Part shown: in pieces, positions 7,917-16,533 of the stretch
Layout: every line of letters starts with the position of its first letter
Numbering within the stretch: position 1 is the stretch's first letter
Assembly: GCF_047607445.1 (NCBI RefSeq)
Contig: NZ_JBLKRT010000002.1
Span: 137,005-201,004, forward strand
DNA from: Crystallibacter sulfonylureivorans_A
GTDB taxonomy: Bacteria > Actinomycetota > Actinomycetes > Actinomycetales > Micrococcaceae
Length of the DNA: 64,000 bases
Direction: 5' to 3'
The notes under the pieces: model-generated
What the model was told of the DNA's origin: nothing
Seen by the model: the letters and a program-made list of their open reading frames with translations, nothing else
Database searches by the model: none
Program-made: the position numbers and the translations under genes

Positions 7917-8876
7917 ATGGCGCAGCAGGCCCTCCTCGACCGGCCCCGGGTTCTTGAACCGGAGTTGTGGCTGCCGCGCGCCCAGGCCCACCACGACCGC
8001 GCCGCTCGATTCACCGAGCCGTACCTGCAGCGCCGGTCCGCCGGGCTGAAGCACCCGGTGGAAGACTTCCTCTTCACCTACTACAGCCTCAAGCCGGGCC
8101 AGCTGCTGCGCTGGCATCCGGGAGCGGGAGTGGTGTTGACCGGTGCGGCTGCCCGCGAGCGCCTCGGCTGGAAGTTCTACCGTGAACTGACTGCCGCGGA
8201 GTGCCGCTCGGCAGGTCTGGAGCACGACGGCGGTGCCGTCACCTTTGACGCGGAGGCTTTCCTGGCGGCGCGGGGAACCGCCGTGGCGTTTTCCCGGGAC
8301 ATCCTGGCCGGTGCCGCAGCGCGGCCGGCGAGGTTCGGCTGCTTCGGCCTGCACGAGTGGGCCATGGCGTACAAATCGCAGCTCAACGGCGTCCGGCACG
8401 ACTATCTGGAGCTGCGGCTCGGCGCCGAGGGGACGGACCGGGTGGTGGAGGGCAGCCGGATCAACTGCTCGCACTTTGACGCCTTCCGCTTCTATACGCC
8501 GCAGGCTGTTCCGCTGAACACGCTGCGGCCCACGCGCGAGAACCAGCGGCAGCTGGAACAGCCCGGCTGCCTGCACGCCAACATGGACCTGTACAAGTGG
8601 GCGTACAAGCTGGCGCCCGCGCTGCCCAGCGAGCTGGTGATGGACTGCTTCGAGCTATCCTGGCGGATCCGCGAATTGGACATGAAGGCCTCCCCGTACG
8701 ACCTGTCCGGATGGGGCTATGAACCGGTGCGGATCGAGACCACCGAAGGTCGGGCACAGTACGTGGCGGCCCAGCGGGCCTTCGCCGCCGAGGCACAGGC
8801 GCTGCGCGGACGGCTGCTGGACGCCCTGGACCTGTTCGACGGCGGGGCTGACGAGAGTTTCGCGCAGGACCTTTGA
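7917..8876 (+). CDS. 3-methyladenine DNA glycosylase family protein (actinobacterial)
   Basis: Soluble protein of 319 residues starting 'MAQQALLDRPRVLEPELW' at ATG 7917, which has GGAG six bases upstream; an ATG further upstream lacks this. The text 'RSAGLKHPVEDFLFTYYSLKP' and the downstream 'CFGLHEWAMAYK' and 'NTLRPTRENQRQLEQPGCLH' match a conserved actinobacterial family usually annotated as 3-methyladenine DNA glycosylase. I see no AlkA-type HhH-GPD motif, so the biochemical role is family annotation rather than something the residues prove. Confidence 0.7.
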   Translation: MAQQALLDRPRVLEPELWLPRAQAHHDRAARFTEPYLQRRSAGLKHPVEDFLFTYYSLKPGQLLRWHPGAGVVLTGAAARERLGWKFYRELTAAECRSAGLEHDGGAVTFDAEAFLAARGTAVAFSRDILAGAAARPARFGCFGLHEWAMAYKSQLNGVRHDYLELRLGAEGTDRVVEGSRINCSHFDAFRFYTPQAVPLNTLRPTRENQRQLEQPGCLHANMDLYKWAYKLAPALPSELVMDCFELSWRIRELDMKASPYDLSGWGYEPVRIETTEGRAQYVAAQRAFAAEAQALRGRLLDALDLFDGGADESFAQDL

Positions 8877-8953
8877 TGGGGCGGGACGTGAATTTCGCCC
8901 AGCACCTTTGATGGGGCCGGCAACACTGGGAACATGAGAGCGGAGGAATGATC

Positions 8954-9529
8954 ATGGCGTTCAGATCACGACGTTCGGCCCCGCGGCGGACCCGAGGGCT
9001 CCCAGCCGCCGCACTCATCATCGGCCTGCTTGCCGCGCCGTCGCTCGCGGCCTGCGGCCAGGGCAACCAACCGGCCCCCTCGCCCGGGATCACCACTCCC
9101 GCCTCCCCCGGGACCGCTTCACCCGGAACGGGTTCACCCGGGGCACCCTCCGAGTCAACGCCACCGACCACCGAGGAAGGAACCGCCATGGATGCTGATC
9201 TGACCATCGTGCTGACCTCGGCCGGCAGCGATGCCCGGGTCGAGCGGAAACTGGTATGCAAAGACAGCCAGCCCGCCGACGGGTCCACCGTCCGCGACGC
9301 CGACGCTGCGTGCGCTGCGCTGACCAAGCACGGGGAGAAGGTCTTCTTCGAACTGCCCGACCGGAACCGCATTTGCACCCAGCAATACGGCGGACCCCAG
9401 CAGGCCAGGGTCACCGGAACGATCAGCGGCCGCGAGGTGGACAAGCAATTCTCCTTGACCGACGGCTGCAAGATCTCGGAGTGGAACAGCATGCAAGCCC
9501 TGCTCGGCAGCCGCGCCGGCGAGGTCTAA
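8954..9529 (+). CDS. Lipoprotein with subtilisin-inhibitor-like (SSI) domain
   Basis: Protein of 191 residues from ATG 8954 (7 bases after GGAGG; ATG 8948 is too close). N-terminal arginines and a hydrophobic stretch end in the lipobox 'LAAC', so it is lipid-anchored outside the membrane. A Pro/Ser/Thr/Gly linker follows. The last 110 residues show the four-cysteine pattern of Streptomyces subtilisin inhibitors: 'LVC', 'ACAAL', 'ICTQQY' and 'DGC'. Aligned by eye on SSI, the reactive bond would fall at Gln-Gln in 'CTQQY', where SSI has Met-Val. Its stop abuts the converging LysR gene with no gap. It may protect the cell from the subtilase at 4415-7582 or from foreign proteases. Confidence 0.75.
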   Translation: MAFRSRRSAPRRTRGLPAAALIIGLLAAPSLAACGQGNQPAPSPGITTPASPGTASPGTGSPGAPSESTPPTTEEGTAMDADLTIVLTSAGSDARVERKLVCKDSQPADGSTVRDADAACAALTKHGEKVFFELPDRNRICTQQYGGPQQARVTGTISGREVDKQFSLTDGCKISEWNSMQALLGSRAGEV

Positions 9530-10441
9530 TCAGAGGGCCAAGGGCTTCAGCTCGCCCGCCCTGCTCACGGCAAGGTCGACGAAAGCCGCCGCGCGGCGGT
9601 TGGGACGCTGGCCGCTCAGCCAGCCAATGCACGCGCGCTCAAGCGGAGGTTGGGGGAGGATCCTCACGGCCTGGATGGGCAATCCCTCGTAACTGGTATC
9701 CGCCTTGGGCCGCTGGATGAACATCGAGTAACCGATGCTCCGGGCAACCAGGGAGCGGATGAATTCGAACTGTGACGTGCGTAAACCGATCTTCGGCGTT
9801 AGACCAAGCGCTGAGAAGTAGCCGAGGATGTCCTCGGAGCTGGGTGATAGGTCCATCAGCAGCAGCGGTTCACCTGCCAGATCCTCCGCACGGACCATGC
9901 CCTCGGCTGCCAATGGGTGGCCGGCGGCGAGAATGGCATGCATGACTGTGTCATAGAGGGCCGCCGTCTCCAGCTGATCGAACGTGTGCAGGTTGTAGGC
10001 GATGGCCAGGTCGATCATGCCTTGCTCCGCCAGGCGCACCAGTTCCGCGCGCCCTGCCGTAACGACGTCGAGTGTGACGTTGGGGTGCAGTTGGGCGAAC
10101 TCTTGCCACAATCGCGGAATCACCGTGGGCGCCAGCGAAGGAAAGCACCCGATGGTCAGGGTTCCCTGCAGTTCGGTTTCATCGCCGAGCTGGTCCAGTT
10201 CGCCGGTCTCCCGCAAGATGGACTGAACTCGGCGCAGCACGTCGTGGCCATTGGCGGTCAGCACGACCCCCTGCGCCTTGGTCCTGATGGCCAAGGTGCT
10301 TCCCATGGCGCGTTCCAAGTCGTCCAGTGCGGCGGAGATAGACGATCTGGACACCATCTCTATCTCCGCCGCGGCGGAGATAGAGCCGTGCAAGGCGACA
10401 GCCCGGAAGTATTCGAGTTGGCGCAGGGTGAACTTATGCAT
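9530..10441 (-). CDS. LysR-family transcriptional regulator
   Basis: LTTR of 303 residues starting 'MHKFTLRQLEYFRAVALHGS' at ATG 10441, with 'AGAAGGA' upstream. The N-terminal winged helix ('ISAAAEIEMVSRSSISAALD') is followed by the two-lobed effector domain. It lies just downstream of, and on the same strand as, the MFS gene at 10476, so it is probably co-transcribed and controls that module. Its effector domain ('GYSMFIQRPKADTSYEGLPI') resembles that of the LysR protein at 19719 ('GYTIIMGRPYGDYTYDGLPL'), so the two are paralogues. Ligand unknown; an aromatic acid is a reasonable guess. Confidence 0.88.
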   Translation of the reverse strand: MHKFTLRQLEYFRAVALHGSISAAAEIEMVSRSSISAALDDLERAMGSTLAIRTKAQGVVLTANGHDVLRRVQSILRETGELDQLGDETELQGTLTIGCFPSLAPTVIPRLWQEFAQLHPNVTLDVVTAGRAELVRLAEQGMIDLAIAYNLHTFDQLETAALYDTVMHAILAAGHPLAAEGMVRAEDLAGEPLLLMDLSPSSEDILGYFSALGLTPKIGLRTSQFEFIRSLVARSIGYSMFIQRPKADTSYEGLPIQAVRILPQPPLERACIGWLSGQRPNRRAAAFVDLAVSRAGELKPLAL

Positions 10442-10475
10442 TGTCCGGGGTCCTTCTCCGGACAATGCCGGGTTG

Positions 10476-11777
10476 TTAGCGCAACTGCACGCCCTTGGTC
10501 TCCGGCATGCGGACGATAACGAAGACGCTGATCAGGCACAAGATAACCATGTAGATGACAAACATCCAATGCATGTCAATGCTGGACAGCCAGGTGTTCA
10601 GATACGGAGCGGTGCCACCGAAGACGGCACCGGAGGTCGCGTAACCTACGCCGATAATGGTGGCCCGCAGACGCGTAGGCACCAGTTCTGCAAAGACAGC
10701 CCCCAGCGGTGCGCAGTTCGCGGCCAACAGCACCGATCCGATGGCCATGGCGGCGAAAAGAGACAGCGGGTGACTATTGAGCAGCCATTCCAGCGGGAAT
10801 GCACAGACCACAAAACCTGCCGCAAAGATCATCAGGACGCGCCGACGCCCCCATTTGTCGGACAACCAACCCATCACCGGAATCGCGGCGAGGAACACCG
10901 CCTGCCCCAGCAGCCCGGCAACCAGCGAAGCGTTCGGATCCATCCCGTAGGACCGGACAGCATAACCGGGAGCGAAGATGAACCAGGTGTAGAACGCCAC
11001 GACCCCGCTGATGGTCAGGCCGATGATCTGCAGCAGCCCTCGACGTTCGCGACGCAGCTCCCGCATCACGTCCGTGAGGCTTGGCTTGCGGCCGCCGTCC
11101 TGCGCCTTGGCCTGGGTGTGGACCTCGGATTCGGTCATGGTCCTGCGGATATAGATGGCGTACAGCCCCAACAGCGCGCCGACAGCGAACGGAATGCGCC
11201 AGCCGAATTCGGTCATCTGCGCGTCCGTCAGCACGGCCGTCAGCAAGACGCCCAGCCCGGTGGCCAGCATGGTGCCCAGTCCCACACCCAGCCAGGGCGT
11301 GCTCGACCAGAGTCCACGCTTGGCCGGCGGGGCCATCTCTGCCAGGTACGTGAACGCTGAACCCGTTTCACCGCCGTGTGAGAGCCCTTGCAGCAGGCGG
11401 GCCAGTAGAAGCACGACGCCGGCAAAGGCGCCTACCGATTCGAACGTGGGCGCAATGGCAATCATCAGGCTGCCGGCTGCCGCCAGCAGGATGGCAAGAG
11501 TCAGGCTAAAGCGGCGCCCCTTCTCGTCTGCGATACGTCCGAACACCCATCCCCCCACCGGACGCATGAGAAAACCAACGGCAAAGACCGCGAGGGTAGA
11601 AAGCAGGCTGGAGACCGGATCACCGGACACAAAGAACTGCGCCGCAAAAAAGGGCGCGAAAATCGCGTAGATGTTCCAGTCAAACCACTCAAGGGCGTTG
11701 CCGATGTTAACTGCCAGCAAGTCTTTGCGCCGGTGGCGCTGCTGGGTTCTCGCCGGAACGGCAGTGGTCTCGGTCAT
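10476..11777 (-). CDS. MFS transporter, metabolite:H+ symporter (MHS) type
   Basis: Membrane protein of 433 residues with about 12 helices, starting 'MTETTAVPARTQQRHRRKDL' at ATG 11777 (AAGGAG six bases upstream). The N-terminal 'GNALEWFDWNIYAIFAPFF' and the loop 'RPVGGWVFGRIADEKGRR' are hallmarks of the MHS family, which imports organic acids with protons. It is divergent from the DUF3237 gene and followed by a LysR gene 34 bases on, forming a small catabolic module. Substrate not evident; aromatic or dicarboxylic acids are typical for the family. Confidence 0.88.
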   Translation of the reverse strand: MTETTAVPARTQQRHRRKDLLAVNIGNALEWFDWNIYAIFAPFFAAQFFVSGDPVSSLLSTLAVFAVGFLMRPVGGWVFGRIADEKGRRFSLTLAILLAAAGSLMIAIAPTFESVGAFAGVVLLLARLLQGLSHGGETGSAFTYLAEMAPPAKRGLWSSTPWLGVGLGTMLATGLGVLLTAVLTDAQMTEFGWRIPFAVGALLGLYAIYIRRTMTESEVHTQAKAQDGGRKPSLTDVMRELRRERRGLLQIIGLTISGVVAFYTWFIFAPGYAVRSYGMDPNASLVAGLLGQAVFLAAIPVMGWLSDKWGRRRVLMIFAAGFVVCAFPLEWLLNSHPLSLFAAMAIGSVLLAANCAPLGAVFAELVPTRLRATIIGVGYATSGAVFGGTAPYLNTWLSSIDMHWMFVIYMVILCLISVFVIVRMPETKGVQLR

Positions 11778-11826
11778 GCTGGCTCCTTGTGTGGTCGTGG
11801 TCACTCCACCCATCTGAGCCCGGATA

Positions 11827-11872
11827 GTTGAATAGTTCAACGACTTTTTTCCGACATCACATGACGGAAAAA
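11827..11872. promoter_or_regulatory. Two palindromic operator candidates in a divergent promoter
   Basis: 'GTTGAATAGTTCAAC' (11827-11841) is an inverted repeat with 6-bp arms. A second one, with arms 'TTTTTCCG' and 'CGGAAAAA' (11846-11853 and 11865-11872, 11-base spacer), lies right beside it. Both are in the 136-base gap between the divergent MFS and DUF3237 genes, where the LysR regulator of this module should bind. Confidence 0.5.
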
Positions 11873-11913
11873 CATCCATGGGCAGCGGAAGCGGACATGG
11901 ATAACCTCGATAC

Positions 11914-12429
11914 ATGACTTTGCAATCAGCCGAAGGCGCAGTTGAAGAACACGGCAGCCTACAGCGAGAGCCCGGGGCCCCTGGCCTGACCTTCCTTGCC
12001 AGCATCGCGGTAGAAGTAGCCGAGCCGATCGAAGTCGGCGAGACCGCCGAAGGCATCCGCCGCATCATCCCGATTACCGGCGGCACCGTTTCCGGGCCCA
12101 AGCTCAACGGCCGAGTGCTGGCGGGCGGCGCCGACTTCCAGCTGCTGCGCTCATCCACCATGACCGAGCTCGAAGCCAAATACGCCATCGAGACCGACTC
12201 CGGCGAACGCATCTACATCAACAACTTCGGCATCCGCACCGGCTCACCCGAAGACATCGCCGCTCTGGTCCGCAATGAACCTGTTCCCCCGGAGCGGATC
12301 TACTTCCGCTGTTCGCCCCGCGCGCTGGCCGGCGGACCGGAATGGAGCTGGCTCTCGTCGCGGATCTTGGTGGGCAGCGGCACCAGGCTTCCCGCCCAGG
12401 TCCGGCTGGACATCTGGGTGGTCGAATAG
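11914..12429 (+). CDS. DUF3237 family protein
   Basis: Soluble protein of 171 residues. After a variable N-terminus it has the DUF3237 core: 'EGIRRIIPITGGTVSGPKL', 'ARY/AKYAIETDSGERIYINN'-like text and 'FRCSPRALAGGPEWSWLSSR'. It is divergent from the MFS gene and shares its control region, so it probably acts on the compound that transporter brings in. DUF3237 genes often sit in aromatic-compound clusters, but no reaction is firmly known. It may begin further in, since the first 22 residues are low in family features. Confidence 0.82.
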   Translation: MTLQSAEGAVEEHGSLQREPGAPGLTFLASIAVEVAEPIEVGETAEGIRRIIPITGGTVSGPKLNGRVLAGGADFQLLRSSTMTELEAKYAIETDSGERIYINNFGIRTGSPEDIAALVRNEPVPPERIYFRCSPRALAGGPEWSWLSSRILVGSGTRLPAQVRLDIWVVE

Positions 12430-12555
12430 ACCGCGGGGCGCCGACTAGACCGCCATGCGTCGGCTAGGCCGCCGCGCAGCAGCAAGGCCGCCGGGTGTTC
12501 CCGGGCGACCGCTTGGGCCTCTGGGTTGGTGCAGGCCAAGTTCAGGGTGCCGTTG

Positions 12556-12732
12556 TCAGCGGCGACCGCGCATGACTTCGCTCACTTTCCGGCCGAGGTC
12601 CTCACGCGCGGCGCCCTCTGCCCGCCGGTCCGCCCGGAACTTCTGGATCACCATCCGCCCGAGACCAGCCAGCACCACGGCGGCCAGGATGGGCAACAGC
12701 ATGGACTGCGGCTTCTCCTTCATGGCATTCAT
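12556..12732 (-). CDS. Small single-span membrane protein
   Basis: Predicted 58-residue protein 'MNAMKEKPQSML' then a hydrophobic helix ('LPILAAVVLAGLG') and a highly basic tail with 'KFRADRRAEGAAREDLGRKV'. It would be a membrane-anchored protein with a positive cytoplasmic tail. ATG 12732 is used; ATG 12723 is also possible and neither has a strong ribosome site. It is divergent from purS. Not recognised, and it could be a chance frame. Confidence 0.4.
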   Translation of the reverse strand: MNAMKEKPQSMLLPILAAVVLAGLGRMVIQKFRADRRAEGAAREDLGRKVSEVMRGRR

Positions 12733-12946
12733 GCTACGAGTCCAGCAGAACAACGGCACGGTGTTGGCCGCTTTCACCGCCGTCGTCCCGTAAAATTAGC
12801 GCCTCCGGATGCCGGTAGAATGGATCCCGCAAGCTCGCGGAGCGCTGGTCAGCGTGAGACGGCACCGATTGTTGGACTGATTCTGCACTGGATTCCGCGC
12901 GCCTCGCTTCGTTTGAAGAGCACAATCCAAGCACAGGAGTGACCGG

Positions 12947-13219
12947 ATGCCCCGGATCGTTGTTGATGTCATGCCCAAGCCCGAAATCCTTGATCCGCAG
13001 GGCAAAGCCATTGTCGGCGCATTGAACCGTCTGGGCCAGACCGGGTTCAGCGAGGTCCGTCAGGGCAAGCGCTTCGAACTGGTGGTTGACGGTGAGGTCA
13101 CCCAGGAGATCCTGGATCAGGCCCGCCACGCCGCCACCACACTGCTTTCCAACCCCGTGATCGAAGACGTCACGCGGGTGGAGGTCATCACCGAGGCGAC
13201 CATCGGAGCCGGCGAATAA
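12947..13219 (+). CDS. purS: Phosphoribosylformylglycinamidine synthase subunit PurS
   Basis: Protein of 90 residues beginning 'MPRIVVDVMPKPEILDPQGK', with 'VRQGKRFEL' in the middle, the small PurS fold. It joins PurL and PurQ to convert FGAR to FGAM with glutamine and ATP in purine synthesis. It opens the purSQL operon, and its TAA shares a base with the purQ ATG. The upstream gap (12733-12946) has 'TAGAAT'-like -10 candidates but no riboswitch I can recognise. Confidence 0.95.
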   Translation: MPRIVVDVMPKPEILDPQGKAIVGALNRLGQTGFSEVRQGKRFELVVDGEVTQEILDQARHAATTLLSNPVIEDVTRVEVITEATIGAGE

Positions 13220-13992
13220 TGACCGAGACCCCCCTGATCGGCGACTTTTCTCCGGCGCCCGACGCCGGCCTCTCCGGTGCGCGCATCGGCGTCGTCACCT
13301 TCCCCGGCACGCTGGACGACCGCGACGCGGCCCGCGCGGTCCGGATTGCCGGCGGCACCGCAGTCAGCCTGTGGCACGGCGACCATGACCTGCAGGGCGT
13401 GGACGGCGTGATCATCCCCGGCGGCTTCTCCTACGGCGACTACCTGCGCGCCGGCGCCATCTCCCGCTTCGCGCCGCTGATGGACCAGATCGTCGACGGC
13501 GCCGGGGGCGGCCTGCCGGTGCTGGGTATCTGCAACGGCTTCCAGGTGCTGACCGAGGCGCACCTGCTGCCCGGCTCGATGATCAAGAACAACCACCTGC
13601 ACTTCCTCTGCCGCGACCAGCGGCTGCGGGTGGAGAACAACGCCACCGCCTGGACCAGCCAGTACGAGGCCGGCGCCGAGATTGTGGTGCCGCTGAAGAA
13701 CCAGGACGGCCAGTACGTCGCGGACGAGAAGACGCTGGACGAATTGGAAGCAGAGAACCGCGTGGTGTTCCGCTACGTGGACGGGAACCCGAACGGCTCG
13801 CGGCGCGACATTGCCGGCATCAGCAATGCGGCCGGCAACGTGGTGGGCCTGATGCCGCACCCCGAGCACGCCGTTGAAGCCGGGTTCGGCCCCGATTCCT
13901 CCGCTTTTGGCGACGTTGCCCTGCGCGGCGGCACCGACGGCTTGGGGATTTTCACCTCAGTTTTGACGAAGATTGTTGCAGGTGCCAAGTAA
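13219..13992 (+). CDS. purQ: Phosphoribosylformylglycinamidine synthase subunit PurQ (glutaminase)
   Basis: Class I glutamine amidotransferase of 257 residues. 'RIGVVTFPGTLDDRDAARA' opens the fold, the nucleophilic cysteine is in 'VLGICNGFQVLTEA', and the His/Glu pair is in 'MPHPEHAVE'. It releases ammonia from glutamine for PurL. Start and stop each overlap the neighbouring gene by one base (TAATG), so translation of purSQL is coupled. It is about 30 residues longer than the shortest PurQ proteins, due mostly to an N-terminal stretch. Confidence 0.96.
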   Translation: MTETPLIGDFSPAPDAGLSGARIGVVTFPGTLDDRDAARAVRIAGGTAVSLWHGDHDLQGVDGVIIPGGFSYGDYLRAGAISRFAPLMDQIVDGAGGGLPVLGICNGFQVLTEAHLLPGSMIKNNHLHFLCRDQRLRVENNATAWTSQYEAGAEIVVPLKNQDGQYVADEKTLDELEAENRVVFRYVDGNPNGSRRDIAGISNAAGNVVGLMPHPEHAVEAGFGPDSSAFGDVALRGGTDGLGIFTSVLTKIVAGAK

Positions 13993-16400
13993 TGACCGAG
14001 ACCAATCAGACCAGCGCCGCCACCCGGCTGGAGACTTCCGCCGAGGTCCGCAATGAACACGTCCAGAGCTTCGGCCAGGCGGCCGACGCCGTGGAACGCG
14101 AGAAGGGGCGCCAGTTCAACATCGACACCGTAGAGCATGCTGCACAGACCCCTGACACGGAGATGCCCTGGGCCGAACTGGGCCTGAAGCAGAACGAGTA
14201 CGACGAGGTGGTCAAGGTGCTGGGCCGCCGGCCCACCGCCGCCGAGCTGGCCATGTACTCGGTGATGTGGTCCGAGCACTGCTCCTACAAGTCTTCGAAA
14301 GTCCACCTGCGCCAGTTCGGCGACAAGGTCACCGAGGACATGAAGAAGCACATGCTGGTGGGCATCGGCGAGAATGCCGGCGTGACCGATCTGGGCGACG
14401 GCTGGGCAGTGACCTTCAAGATCGAGTCGCACAACTCCCCCACCATGGTGGAGCCCTACCAGGGTGCGGCCACCGGCATCGGCGGCATCGTGCGCGACAT
14501 TATCTCGATGGGCGCTCGTCCGGTGGCCGTGATGGACCCGCTGCGCTTCGGTGCGATCGGCCACCCGGACACCGCCCGCGTGGTCCACGGCGCGGTCGCC
14601 GGCATCGGCGGCTACGGCAACTCGCTGGGGCTGCCGAACATCGGCGGCGAGGTCGTCTTCGACTCCGTCTACCAGGGCAACCCGCTGGTGAACGCGCTGG
14701 CCGTGGGCGTCATGCGCCACGAGGACATCCGGCTGGCCAATGCCTCCGGCAAGGGCAACAAGGTGGTGCTGTTCGGTGCCCGCACCGGCGGCGACGGCAT
14801 TGGCGGCGCCTCCATCCTGTCCTCGGAGTCCTTCGACGACACCAAGCCCTCCAAGCGCCCCGCGGTTCAGGTCGGCGACCCGTTCGCGGAGAAGGTGCTG
14901 ATCGAGTGCTGCCTGGAACTGTTCAAGGACTCCTTGGTCGAAGGCATCCAGGACCTGGGTGCGGCCGGTATTTCCTGCGCCACCTCGGAGCTTGCTTCCA
15001 ACGGCGACGGCGGCATGGACGTTGAGCTGACCTCGGTACTGCTGCGCGATCCGACCCTGACCCCGGGCGAAATCCTGATGTCCGAGTCGCAGGAACGCAT
15101 GATGGCTGTGGTCTCGCCCGAGAACGTCGAAGCCTTCGAGGCCGTCATGGCCAAGTGGGCCGTGGAGTACTCCTGGCTCGGTGAGGTCACCGACACCGGC
15201 CGCCTGGTGATCAAGTGGGACGGCGAGACGATTGTCGACGTCGACCCACGCACCGTCGCCCACGACGGCCCGGTTTACAACCGCCCCTACGCCCGCCCGG
15301 AATGGCAGGACAAGCTTCAGGCAGACAGCTTCCGGGGCTCCGACGCCGGCTCTGAGATCCCGGCCAGCGCCGAGGACCTGAAGGCCGCCGTGCTGGAACT
15401 GATGGCTTCGCCGAACATGTGCTCGAAGGACTGGGTGACCAACCAGTACGACCGCTACGTGGGCGGCAACACCGCACTGGCCATGCCCGACGACGCCGGT
15501 GTGGTCCGCGTGGACGAGCAGACCGGCCTCGGCGTCGCGCTGGCCACCGACGCAAACGGCCGCTACACCTTCCTGGACCCCTACCAAGGAGCGCAGTTGG
15601 CCTTGGCGGAGGCCTACCGGAACGTCGCCACCACCGGTGCCGTGCCGATGGCCGTGTCCGACTGCCTGAACTTCGGCTCACCCGAAGACTCGGATGTCAT
15701 GTGGCAGCTGGCGGAAGCGATCCGCGGCCTTTCCGACGGCTGCATGGATCTGGGCGTCCCGGTCACCGGCGGCAACGTGTCCCTCTACAATCAGACCGGA
15801 TCCACCCCGATCCACCCGACGCCGGTTGTGGCCATGCTGGGCAAGTTCGACGACGTCGCCCGCCGCACGCCGTCGGGCTGGCGCGAGGACGGACAGGCGA
15901 TCTACCTGATGGGCACCACGCGCGACGAGCTGGACGGTTCCGAGTGGGCCAACCTGCGCGGACACTTGGGCGGCAAGCCGCCGGCAGTGGATCTGGCCGC
16001 CGAGAAGCTGTTGGGCGAGCTGCTGATCAATGCTTCCCGCGACGGCATGATCGACGCGGCGCATGACATCTCCGAAGGCGGACTGGCCGCCGCGCTGTCC
16101 GAGATGGCCCTGCGCTTCGGCGTCGGTGCCCGGATCGGCCTGGGCGAGGTCTGCGAGCGCGACGGCGTTGACCTGTTCACCCTGCTGTTCAGCGAGTCCC
16201 AGGCACGCGCCGTGGTCTCCGTGGCCCGCAGCGAGGAAGTCCGCTTCAAGGACATGTGCGGCGCGCGGGGCTTCCCGTTCATGCGCATCGGCGTGGTGGA
16301 CACCGAGAACGGCGCACTGGACTTCCAGAGCGAATTCTCCGTGCCGCTGGCCGAACTGAAGGAAGCGCACGAGGGAACGCTGCCGAAGTACTTCGCGTAG
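13992..16400 (+). CDS. purL: Phosphoribosylformylglycinamidine synthase subunit PurL
   Basis: ATP-dependent synthase of 802 residues, the small-PurL form that needs PurS and PurQ. Visible family text includes 'SVMWSEHCSYKSSK', 'FKIESHNSPTMVEPYQGAAT' with the ATP/FGAR site, 'PVAVMDPLRFG' and the second half's 'SDCLNFGSPE' and 'DISEGGLAAALSEMA'. The protein has a longer N-terminus (about 40 residues before the core) than B. subtilis PurL. A strong terminator follows. Confidence 0.96.
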   Translation: MTETNQTSAATRLETSAEVRNEHVQSFGQAADAVEREKGRQFNIDTVEHAAQTPDTEMPWAELGLKQNEYDEVVKVLGRRPTAAELAMYSVMWSEHCSYKSSKVHLRQFGDKVTEDMKKHMLVGIGENAGVTDLGDGWAVTFKIESHNSPTMVEPYQGAATGIGGIVRDIISMGARPVAVMDPLRFGAIGHPDTARVVHGAVAGIGGYGNSLGLPNIGGEVVFDSVYQGNPLVNALAVGVMRHEDIRLANASGKGNKVVLFGARTGGDGIGGASILSSESFDDTKPSKRPAVQVGDPFAEKVLIECCLELFKDSLVEGIQDLGAAGISCATSELASNGDGGMDVELTSVLLRDPTLTPGEILMSESQERMMAVVSPENVEAFEAVMAKWAVEYSWLGEVTDTGRLVIKWDGETIVDVDPRTVAHDGPVYNRPYARPEWQDKLQADSFRGSDAGSEIPASAEDLKAAVLELMASPNMCSKDWVTNQYDRYVGGNTALAMPDDAGVVRVDEQTGLGVALATDANGRYTFLDPYQGAQLALAEAYRNVATTGAVPMAVSDCLNFGSPEDSDVMWQLAEAIRGLSDGCMDLGVPVTGGNVSLYNQTGSTPIHPTPVVAMLGKFDDVARRTPSGWREDGQAIYLMGTTRDELDGSEWANLRGHLGGKPPAVDLAAEKLLGELLINASRDGMIDAAHDISEGGLAAALSEMALRFGVGARIGLGEVCERDGVDLFTLLFSESQARAVVSVARSEEVRFKDMCGARGFPFMRIGVVDTENGALDFQSEFSVPLAELKEAHEGTLPKYFA

Positions 16401-16431
16401 TTCCCGAGCTGTTTCCGGCGAAGCTGGATAA

Positions 16432-16470
16432 CGAATGCTCCCGGCACCGAGGTGGTGCCGGGAGCATTCG
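16432..16470 (+). terminator. Intrinsic terminator of purSQL
   Basis: A perfect 17-bp stem (16432-16448 with 16454-16470) around 'GAGGT' is followed by 'TTTCTTCC'. It separates purL from the converging monooxygenase gene. Confidence 0.9.
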
Positions 16471-16533
16471 TTTCTTCCCCGAAAGATCGGCAGCTTCAGC
16501 CCGTCGGGCGACCGCGGGGAAAGGCAGCGCTGT

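Noticed and set aside
13773..15587. Open frame of 604 codons antisense to purQ and purL
   Set aside because: Antisense shadow of conserved purine genes with no recognisable protein features.
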